From contig JBGPJN010000061.1 of the NCBI GenBank assembly GCA_041485445.1, positions 1 through 12,835 on the forward strand: a stretch of 12,835 nucleotides of DNA, written 5' to 3'. Below the pieces are notes generated by a model. That model searched no databases. It saw nothing but the letters and a program-made list of their open reading frames with translations, and was not told the origin of the DNA. The stretch is from SHYG01 sp041485445 (GTDB taxonomy: Bacteria > Chloroflexota > Dehalococcoidia > Lucifugimonadales > UBA3495). Below, piece after piece: positions 5,615 to 11,134 of this stretch; position 1 is the first letter of the stretch; each line of letters starts with the position of its first letter. Both the position numbers and the translations under genes were made by a program.

Positions 5615-6271
5615 ACGGACGCACCCTTTCCGCCCCACGCCTTCCAGCGGGAAGACGAGAGCGACGACCCCCAGTTCTACCAGCATCCCAGGCTGGTGGT
5701 GCACATCGACGACCAGGCCATCGCCGCGGTGGGCGCCGTGTTCCGCACGCTAATTCCCCCCGGCGCCGTGGTGCTGGACCTGATGAGCAGCTGGCGCACC
5801 CACTGGCCGCTGGGGCATCCGCGACGGCGGCTGGTGGGCCTGGGACTCAACGGCGTGGAGCTGCGGGAGAACCCGGACCTGGACGAGTACGTGGTCCACG
5901 ACCTGAACCGTGTTCCCGACCTGCCCTTTCCCGACGCCACCTTTGACGCCGTGGTGGTCACGGTGTCGGTGCAGTACATGACCCGGCCGGTGGAGACCTT
6001 CCGGGAGGTCAACCGCATCCTGAAGCCCGGCGGGCAGTTTATCGTAACCTTTTCCAACCGCATGTTTCCCACCAAGGCGGTGAGCATCTGGCGCCAGTCC
6101 GACGACCGCGGGCACGTGGAGTTGGTGGCCGCCTACATGGACTACGCCGGCAACTACGAGGACCTGCGCGCCGGGCTGGTGAACCCGGAGACCAGCCCGC
6201 CCGGCGACCCGCTGTTCCTGGTGGTGGGCAAGAAGTGCGCTCCGGCGCCCGCTACTCCTCCGGGGGGATGA
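5615..6271 (+). CDS. SAM-dependent class I methyltransferase, probable ACG start
   Basis: From 5615 the protein has 218 residues; from the first canonical codon (GTG at 5696) it would have 191. The upstream part encodes DPQFYQHPRLVVHIDDQAI, which resembles the conserved FYxxPRxVxHID entry of this methyltransferase family as I remember it, so the longer form is preferred. VLDLMSSW takes the place of the glycine-rich SAM loop, as is usual in this subfamily. Further on come HDLN, LPFPDATFDAVVVTVSVQYM (the post-III segment) and REVNRILKPGGQFIVTFSNR, then a short C-terminal part. Substrate unknown; soluble. The gene is divergent from the SIS operon across the 26-bp repeats and its 3' end overlaps the convergent stress-protein gene by 20 bp. 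ACG could be a true rare start, a recent ATG-to-ACG mutation or a base error. Confidence 0.85.
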   Translation, partial: TDAPFPPHAFQREDESDDPQFYQHPRLVVHIDDQAIAAVGAVFRTLIPPGAVVLDLMSSWRTHWPLGHPRRRLVGLGLNGVELRENPDLDEYVVHDLNRVPDLPFPDATFDAVVVTVSVQYMTRPVETFREVNRILKPGGQFIVTFSNRMFPTKAVSIWRQSDDRGHVELVAAYMDYAGNYEDLRAGLVNPETSPPGDPLFLVVGKKCAPAPATPPGG

Positions 6272-6719
6272 CCAGCACCGGCAGGCCCGCCGAGCGCAGC
6301 AGCCGGTCGGTGACGCTGCCCAGGAGCAGGCGCCGGACCCCGCCCCGGCCCCGGGTGCTCATCACCACCAGGTCAATGCCCCGCTGCCGGGCGTACTCAC
6401 CGATCTTCTCCGCCGCCGGGCCTTCCCACACCGCAATCTCCACCCGCAGGCCCTGGGCCAGCAAGGGCTCCGCGGTCTTCGTCAGGTACTCCCGCGCCGC
6501 GGCCAGGTTGGCGGAAAGGAACCGCCGGGCCAGCTCCCGGGCCGACTCGGAGGCCCTAGGGTTGTCGGTCACCACCGGGTCGTTCACCGCATCGGCCTCG
6601 GATACCACCCGCAGCAGGTGCAACGTAGCGCCCAGGACCGCGGCCAGGGTCTGCGCATGGGAAAGGGCGGCCTCGGCGGCCTCCGAACCGTCCAGAGGCA
6701 CCAGAACCCGCTGGTACAT
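6252..6719 (-). CDS. Universal stress protein (UspA family)
   Basis: 155 residues, a single USP domain of normal length. It begins with the family strand MYQRVLVPLDGSEAAEAAL and ends with GSVTDRLLRSAGLPVLVIP. The ATP-binding loop is STRGRGGVRRLLLGS: compared with the GxxG-9x-G(S/T) motif of ATP-binding members, the first Gly is Ser, a common variant, and the 9-residue spacing and GS are kept, so nucleotide binding is likely. Family members are cytoplasmic dimers linked to survival under starvation and other stresses. The start is ATG at 6719. It is transcribed alone from a promoter at 6786-6815 through a leader with two 13-bp direct repeats. Convergent 20-bp overlap with the methyltransferase gene. 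Confidence 0.93.
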   Translation of the reverse strand: MYQRVLVPLDGSEAAEAALSHAQTLAAVLGATLHLLRVVSEADAVNDPVVTDNPRASESARELARRFLSANLAAAREYLTKTAEPLLAQGLRVEIAVWEGPAAEKIGEYARQRGIDLVVMSTRGRGGVRRLLLGSVTDRLLRSAGLPVLVIPPEE

Positions 6720-6741
6720 GCCACCACCTCATTGCCCCCAT

Positions 6742-6774
6742 CGGGCACATTGGGCCGCCGCCGGGCACATTGGG
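6742..6774 (-). repeat. Two 13-bp direct repeats in the stress-protein leader
   Basis: CGGGCACATTGGG occurs perfectly at 6742-6754 and 6762-6774 on the plus strand, a 20-bp period (about two helical turns). Both lie between the predicted -10 and the start codon of the universal stress protein, a place fit for repressor sites. The repeats are exact; the role is inferred. Confidence 0.55.
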
Positions 6775-6785
6775 GGACCAGCCCC

Positions 6786-6815
6786 AGCATATGGAACGCC
6801 ACGCCCAGGTGTCAA
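6786..6815 (-). promoter_or_regulatory. Probable promoter of the universal stress protein gene
   Basis: Minus-strand TTGACA (6815-6810) is a perfect -35; after 18 bp comes TATGCT (6791-6786), four of six matches to the -10. The same TTGACA-18-TAT layout is used before yvcK. The predicted leader is about 60 nt. Confidence 0.55.
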
Positions 6816-6840
6816 CCTGCGCGGGTCTGTGCCGCCGCGG

Positions 6841-6971
6841 CCCTCACCCCAGCCCTCTCCCAGGGGGAGAGGGAGCCACGCAAGCGTTCCCCTTCTCCCT
6901 CAGGGGGAAGGGGGAAGGGGGATGAGGGCCACCCTCACCCCAGCCCTCTCCCGGAGGGAGAGGGGGCCACG
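6841..6971. repeat. Array of three G/C-rich hairpin repeats (two direct, one inverted)
   Basis: Two 40-nt units at 6841-6880 and 6932-6971 share 37 of 40 bases, starting CCCTCACCCCAGCCCTCTCC. Each has a perfect 9-bp stem, CCCTCTCCC with GGGAGAGGG (6853-6861/6865-6873 and 6944-6952/6956-6964), around a 3-nt loop. Between them (about 6887-6929) is a related unit in the opposite direction, reading CCCTCATCCCCC on the minus strand. This is a dispersed repeat type familiar from many GC-rich genomes. It lies just after the permease stop and before the stress-protein promoter, so it could end upstream transcription. Confidence 0.8.
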
Positions 6972-7000
6972 GCGACAGGGGCAGCCTCATGCCCCGCCCG

Positions 7001-7795
7001 CTACCGCCCGGCCAGCTCCCGCGCCAGCAGCACCAGGCTGCCGGCGGCGCTGACGGCGATGGCCGCGTACCGGAACACCGCTTCGTCCATGCGCCGCACC
7101 AGCAGGGACGAGGCGCCCAGGCCCAGAGCCAGCGCCGGCAGCAGCAAGCCGATGTTGGTCAGGGCGTCGCGGGTGACCAGCCCGGCCCACAGATAGAAAC
7201 CGAAGGCGGCGGCATCGGCCACCAAGAAGTAGAAGGCCAGAGAAGCCCGCATCACCGGGGTGGGCCAGCCCTGGGCCATGACGTAGAAAGCCGCCAGCGG
7301 CCCGCCGATGCTCAGGGTGGTCACCGACAGGGAGGCCATGAACCCAAAGGCGGGCCCGGCAAACCTTCGCCGGGCCAGGGGCAGCCGGACGTTCAGCACG
7401 GCCAGCAGGCACAGGGCCAGAATCACCAGGGCGATGGTCACCCTTAGCACTGCGGCGTCGGCCCAGGCCAGGGCCAGCGCCCCCAGGGGCACCGCCGCCA
7501 GCCCGCCCAGGGTCATGCCCCCCACCCGCCGCAGGTCCAGGTGCCGGCGGGTCTGGAACACCACCAGGCAGAGCAACAGTCCGATGAGAGTGTTGGCGAT
7601 GACCACGGCCTCCTGCGCCTCCAGGAACAGGAGCAGCACCGGCGTCACCGCCAGCCCCATGCCAAAGCTGACCGTGCCCATCACCACGGCGCCCAGGCAT
7701 ACCACCGCCAGGGCGATGACCAGGGTCAGTCCGGAGAGCACGCGTGAACCCAGGCCGGCGGCGCCAGGCGGCGTGCGGCTGCCCCAAAATGGCAA
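7001..7795 (-). CDS. TauE/SafE-family membrane permease
   Basis: 264 residues, almost entirely hydrophobic, with about eight predicted membrane segments (roughly 20-40, 45-60, 64-80, 93-112, 115-136, 148-173, 184-205, 213-260 as the last pair). Two Gly-rich segments, MGTVSFGMGLAVTP (39-52) and FMASLSVTTLSIGGPLAAFY (152-171), are the duplicated TauE/SafE signature. The family (DUF81) exports or imports small anions such as sulfite, sulfoacetate or other organosulfur acids in the inner membrane; the substrate here is unknown. The start taken is TTG at 7795; GTG at residue 19 is a plausible alternative because the first 18 residues are polar and Pro/Gly-rich. It follows the AcoX-like gene by 109 bp and may be the last gene of that operon. 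Confidence 0.85.
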   Translation of the reverse strand: MPFWGSRTPPGAAGLGSRVLSGLTLVIALAVVCLGAVVMGTVSFGMGLAVTPVLLLFLEAQEAVVIANTLIGLLLCLVVFQTRRHLDLRRVGGMTLGGLAAVPLGALALAWADAAVLRVTIALVILALCLLAVLNVRLPLARRRFAGPAFGFMASLSVTTLSIGGPLAAFYVMAQGWPTPVMRASLAFYFLVADAAAFGFYLWAGLVTRDALTNIGLLLPALALGLGASSLLVRRMDEAVFRYAAIAVSAAGSLVLLARELAGR

Positions 7796-7815
7796 CAGGA
7801 GGTTGCGCTCCTCGG
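7796..7815 (-). promoter_or_regulatory. Possible ribosome-binding-site hairpin before the permease
   Basis: On the minus strand AGGAG and CTCCT can pair around CGCAAC immediately upstream of the TTG start, hiding the only good Shine-Dalgarno. The stem is just 5 bp, and the Shine-Dalgarno is about 12 bases from TTG, longer than usual. Either the start lies elsewhere or translation is damped. Confidence 0.25.
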
Positions 7816-7904
7816 CGTGGTGCGGTTGGAGCGGGCCGGGCCCCCTGAATTAGCCAGGGTGCGGCAAGGCCCGCCGGCGGTCAGCCCCAGGAATTGTCCC
7901 CCGG

Positions 7905-8942
7905 TCACTGGCGGAACAGCCCCAGCGCCACCGCTTGGCGCAGCGCCGCCTCCACCTGGACCACCGGCGGACCGTTGTGTCGCACCACCACCTCCACCTG
8001 CTGCTGGGGCGTCACCGTGAAGGCCCGCTCGCCATCCAGCGCCACGGTGCAGTGCCGGCGGGCCACCGGCGCCAGCTCGCCCTCGGCCAGCAACTGCCAG
8101 CGCGCGATGGGCACCAGGGCAATGACGCCGGGGGCGATGGGCGCCAGCACCCTGGACGCCAGCGGCGCGTCCGGCGGGGCCACCCGGTCACCCGCCGGGG
8201 CGGGCTCGGTTGGCGCCGCCTCCCCCACGACGTAGTGCAGCCCACCGGGGTCGGTCATGGACACGGTGGCCAGGCGCGCCCCCACCGAGGACAGGCCAAT
8301 GCCCGCCGGCTCCGCCCTGGTCAGGAACACCTCGTACAGTGTGCCCAGGTCCCAGATGGCCCGGGTGCCCACAAACCGCTCCCGCGAGAGGGCCACGTCC
8401 ACCAGAGCCAGGTCGCGGGGCTGGCCGTCCACATAAACCTCCAGGGTCTTGCTGGCCACCACCGCGCCCTGGTGGTCTAGCTTACCTTGGGCCACCAGCC
8501 CGGCGGCCAGCCCCGCCAGGGTGCCCTCCACCAGCGTGGGAAACACGTTGTTGGTGCCCGTGGAGATGGCCACCAGGGGTATGGTGGCGCACCCCTTGAC
8601 CACCGCCCGGTTGGTGCCGTCGCCGCCCAGGGTCACCAGACAGTCCACCCCCAGCTGTCCCATGAGCCTGGCGGCGCGGGTGGTGTCATCCTCGGAGTAG
8701 GTGACCGGCAACTCCAGCAGATCCAGCTGCAGGGAGATGCCGGCCTCCTCCCGGGCCCGCGCCGCCAGGTTGGCGCCGTCGGGCATGGCCACCACGCGGG
8801 TCACCCCCACCGCCTGCAACCCCAGGAGCACCCGGCGCAGGGTGTTGACCTTCTCCCAATCGGGGACCACCCGGCCCTGGGCCACCAGACGCCGTATATC
8901 CTTGCTGGCCGCCGGATTGGCGATGATCCCCACCAGGGCCAC
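7905..8942 (-). CDS. ATP-NAD kinase family protein, AcoX type
   Basis: 345 residues. The NAD-kinase/diacylglycerol-kinase nucleotide motif is LGGDGTNRAV (105-114), and ISTGTNNVFP (126-135) is the AcoX-type version of the second conserved loop. N-terminal GIIANPAASKDIRRLVAQG (5-23) and the C-terminal beta-rich part fit the longer AcoX-like branch rather than the housekeeping NAD kinase of about 280-300 residues. AcoX was named for acetoin-catabolism clusters, but its reaction is not settled and no acetoin dehydrogenase genes are here. The start is GTG, with GGGGAGG six bases upstream. It begins 15 bp after the cupin stop, so the two are one transcript; the permease follows. Cytoplasmic. Whether it makes NADP, or phosphorylates something else, cannot be read from the sequence. 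Confidence 0.88.
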   Translation of the reverse strand: MALVGIIANPAASKDIRRLVAQGRVVPDWEKVNTLRRVLLGLQAVGVTRVVAMPDGANLAARAREEAGISLQLDLLELPVTYSEDDTTRAARLMGQLGVDCLVTLGGDGTNRAVVKGCATIPLVAISTGTNNVFPTLVEGTLAGLAAGLVAQGKLDHQGAVVASKTLEVYVDGQPRDLALVDVALSRERFVGTRAIWDLGTLYEVFLTRAEPAGIGLSSVGARLATVSMTDPGGLHYVVGEAAPTEPAPAGDRVAPPDAPLASRVLAPIAPGVIALVPIARWQLLAEGELAPVARRHCTVALDGERAFTVTPQQQVEVVVRHNGPPVVQVEAALRQAVALGLFRQ

Positions 8943-8957
8943 GGCCGGCCTCCCCGG

Positions 8958-9332
8958 CTAGCGCGCGCCCTCGCCGCCCGCCATGGTGATGGTGATGTGG
9001 CCCATGTAAGAATCCTTGGTGGCCCCGTGGGTGTGCTTCTCGCCGGCCATGATGTGCACCACGTCTCCCACCGCAACCTCGTGCTCCTCGTGCTCGTTGG
9101 AGACGAAGCCGTTGCCCGAGGTGATGACCAGGATCTGGTCGCTGGCGTGGACGTGCACCCCGGTGGTGGCGCCCTTGCCGAAGTTCACGATGCTGCAGTT
9201 GAAGTACTTGGAGCCGCCCGCCGGGATGATGGTCTGCCGGGTGCGCTTCACAGGCCCCCCGATCCAGCCGGCAATGGGCGTGGCGGTGGCCACCGGTTCC
9301 TGGTCCAGTTTGCTGATTCGGACAACACGCAT
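8958..9332 (-). CDS. Small single-domain cupin
   Basis: 124 residues, one cupin barrel. Cupin motif 1 is GVHVHASDQILVITSGNG (58-75): metal ligands His60 and His62 are present, while the position usually held by Glu is Gln66. Motif 2 is VAVGDVVHIMAGEKHTHGA (86-104) with His100 as the third His ligand. A metal site of three His plus Gln is thus likely. Cupins of this size range from dioxygenases and isomerases to binding proteins, so no reaction is assigned. The ATG has AGGAG ten bases upstream. It is the first gene of the cupin-AcoX-permease run and is divergent from the secreted-protein gene. Confidence 0.88.
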   Translation of the reverse strand: MRVVRISKLDQEPVATATPIAGWIGGPVKRTRQTIIPAGGSKYFNCSIVNFGKGATTGVHVHASDQILVITSGNGFVSNEHEEHEVAVGDVVHIMAGEKHTHGATKDSYMGHITITMAGGEGAR

Positions 9333-9355
9333 GACTCTACATCTCCTGGCGCCGC

Positions 9356-9361
9356 ACTATA
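9356..9361 (-). promoter_or_regulatory. -10 element for the cupin operon
   Basis: Minus-strand TATAGT (one mismatch to TATAAT) lies 24 bp before the cupin ATG. No recognisable -35 stands 16-18 bp upstream. The expected leader is very short, about 17 nt. Confidence 0.35.
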
Positions 9362-9454
9362 GGGCCAACCAAAGCGACGCTGCGGCGCCTCGCGGGTCAG
9401 GATACCACCTTTGCCTTGGCGAGGAAATACCCGGCCGGCCCCAGGAATCGGCGG

Positions 9455-9478
9455 GCTCCGGCACACCCCGACCGGAGC
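9455..9478. promoter_or_regulatory. 7-bp inverted repeat upstream of the secreted-protein promoter
   Basis: GCTCCGG (9455-9461) and CCGGAGC (9472-9478) are perfect complements around 10 nt, ending 13 bp before the -35 hexamer. A dyad in this place could bind a regulator; in such GC-rich DNA it could also be chance. Confidence 0.3.
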
Positions 9479-9491
9479 GGGGTTCGGTGCC

Positions 9492-9520
9492 TTGACGTAA
9501 GTCCGCCGTGATGGTAAAAA
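9492..9520 (+). promoter_or_regulatory. Promoter of the secreted dockerin-like protein gene
   Basis: TTGACG (9492-9497), a 17-bp spacer and TAAAAA (9515-9520) preceded by TGG, an extended -10. The predicted start near 9527 gives a leader of about 23 nt to the ATG at 9550, with GGGGAG nine bases before that ATG. Confidence 0.6.
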
Positions 9521-9549
9521 GGGGCCATCCTTCTGGGGAGCGTCCACAT

Positions 9550-11028
9550 ATGCGCATCCCCTTCTTCACAGTACGGTGGGCGGCGGTACTGCTGACGCCA
9601 TTGGCGGCGACTTTCGTCCCCCTATTGGCCGGCCATCTCCAGGAGCCACTCTCCGGAGGCGGGTTCCCCCACCAGAGCGCCATTCGTCTGGAGCTGACTG
9701 CCGAGGCCAGCCAGGTCCTCCAGGCCGGCGGCGCCGCGTTCCCCGCCACCGATGCCGGGTTCTCGGCCTACCATAGGGTCCCCAGCGCCGGTGGGGGGTT
9801 CGCCTTGGACAAGGCGGCGGTGGACCAGGCGTTGTTGGCGCGGCCCAGCCCCACGTCCCGCCGGGCGGGCGCCGCCACCTTGCGCCAGATTGGGGACAAC
9901 TACACCATCGCCACCGTCCGTATCTGGAACATCGACGGCCTGTCCTCCGACGTCGGCCTGTACTACGACGTCCAGGGCTGGGTGGTGGCCTATCTCCCCA
10001 AAGGGGCCGCCCCGTCTCAGGGATGGCAGGCAGGCGACCTGGACCACGAGAATCCTCGACTTCAAGATGTCAGCGTCACCACACTGCTCAACGTCATCAA
10101 CGAGGTCCTGGCCTCAGTGGCGGGCGCTGCGCTCCTGACCCCAGGGCAAGTGGGTTACTACCACTGGCAGCACCCCAACGCCACCAATTTCGTCATGTTC
10201 GCCACGGCACTGGGCAGCATGGACACGGACAGTGTGTTCTTCGCGGTGCCCAGCGGCTTCACTCTCCATGAGGCCTCGGCATCCCTGTGGGTGTCCCTGA
10301 CCGGCGGCGCCTGCGCCCGCGCCAGCCTGGACGCCGTGGACCTGATGGGAGACCGGTGCAGCCGGAGCTTCACCCACCATGCTGTGGACCTGGCCGGGCT
10401 CTCCCCCGGGGCGGTCCACACCTTGACCCTGGAACAGCTCAATCCCAAGGCGGGCGCTGCGGGCCTGCTGGGCATGCTCATTTACTCCACGCCGCCCGAT
10501 GCCGTCGCCAGCCCCCACCCGGCAGACATCACCTTTGGGTCTGAATCCGGTGAGGGAGTCCCCAAGGCCGCCTTCAGCGGCGCCGCCGCTGGGCCTGCGC
10601 TGGCCACACCTCCGGAGGCGTTGAGCCGCATCTTCGTGGGCAGCGCACAGGCCGCCCACGCAGGGGGACTCTCCCCGGTGGTCATCTCCCTTCCGGGCCT
10701 GGTGCAGGGCGTGGTGCGTCTGCAAGGGCAGCCCAACAGTCTGGGCGGGTACGTGGCAGTGGGGGACCAGGTCCACTTTCTGGATGCCGGCGGCCGTTTC
10801 AGCTTCCCGTGGGGCAGCGGGCCGGCGGACGTGTGGATCAAGGCGCCGGGGCACCTGCCGGTGCTCATCCCCCAGGCGGACGTGGCCGCCGGCGCCGTGC
10901 TGACCATCCCCGAGCTGACCCTGCCCTTTGGCGACGCCAACGGCGACGGCCGGATTGACGTGCTGGACCTGGGCATGGCCGCGGCCAACTTCGGCGACGT
11001 CACCAAGCCCGTGCCACTGCCGCACTAG
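9550..11028 (+). CDS. Secreted protein of unknown function with one C-terminal dockerin-type calcium loop
   Basis: 492 residues from ATG 9550, chosen because it has a Shine-Dalgarno and gives an immediate signal peptide (MRIPFFTVRW, then a hydrophobic run to about residue 28); the ATG 14 codons upstream has neither and lies inside the promoter. I do not recognise residues 30-370, apparently beta-rich, with a conserved-looking YYHWQHPNATNFVMFA patch. About 375-460 resembles a carboxypeptidase-regulatory-like beta sandwich (GVVRLQG, GRFSFPWGSGPADVWIKAPG). The end, GDANGDGRIDVLDLGMAAANFG (461-482), is an EF-hand-like dockerin repeat with Asp462, Asn464, Asp466, Asp470 and Asp473 in the calcium positions. 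Type I dockerins have two such repeats; here the protein stops after one. Probably extracellular or surface-attached. No glycosidase domain is visible. Confidence 0.85.
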   Translation: MRIPFFTVRWAAVLLTPLAATFVPLLAGHLQEPLSGGGFPHQSAIRLELTAEASQVLQAGGAAFPATDAGFSAYHRVPSAGGGFALDKAAVDQALLARPSPTSRRAGAATLRQIGDNYTIATVRIWNIDGLSSDVGLYYDVQGWVVAYLPKGAAPSQGWQAGDLDHENPRLQDVSVTTLLNVINEVLASVAGAALLTPGQVGYYHWQHPNATNFVMFATALGSMDTDSVFFAVPSGFTLHEASASLWVSLTGGACARASLDAVDLMGDRCSRSFTHHAVDLAGLSPGAVHTLTLEQLNPKAGAAGLLGMLIYSTPPDAVASPHPADITFGSESGEGVPKAAFSGAAAGPALATPPEALSRIFVGSAQAAHAGGLSPVVISLPGLVQGVVRLQGQPNSLGGYVAVGDQVHFLDAGGRFSFPWGSGPADVWIKAPGHLPVLIPQADVAAGAVLTIPELTLPFGDANGDGRIDVLDLGMAAANFGDVTKPVPLPH

Positions 11029-11046
11029 CACCAAGCCTGCCATATG

Positions 11047-11114
11047 ACCGCAGAGTACGCAGAGTCAAGGATGGCATCATCCGTTACCTCGGCGGCCTCT
11101 GCGTGCTCTGCGGT
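11047..11114. repeat. 18-bp inverted repeat between convergent genes, possible bidirectional terminator
   Basis: ACCGCAGAGTACGCAGAG (11047-11064) and CTCTGCGTGCTCTGCGGT (11097-11114) are complementary at 17 of 18 positions around 32 nt. The element starts 18 bp after the secreted-protein stop and ends 20 bp before the stop of the opposing oxidoreductase gene. Repeats of this ACCGCAGAG...CTCTGCGGT type are dispersed in many bacterial genomes. It would form a strong hairpin in either transcript, though no U-run follows, so it could block read-through in both directions. Confidence 0.7.
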
Positions 11115-11134
11115 GAATTGTAGGGCACTCCGGC

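Noticed and set aside
9508..9549. Upstream ATG for the secreted protein
   Set aside because: It overlaps the predicted -10 element, has no ribosome site, and would put a charged lead before the signal peptide.
10114..11043. 309-residue minus-strand open frame
   Set aside because: Antisense to the secreted protein, which has promoter, ribosome site and signal peptide; this frame has none.
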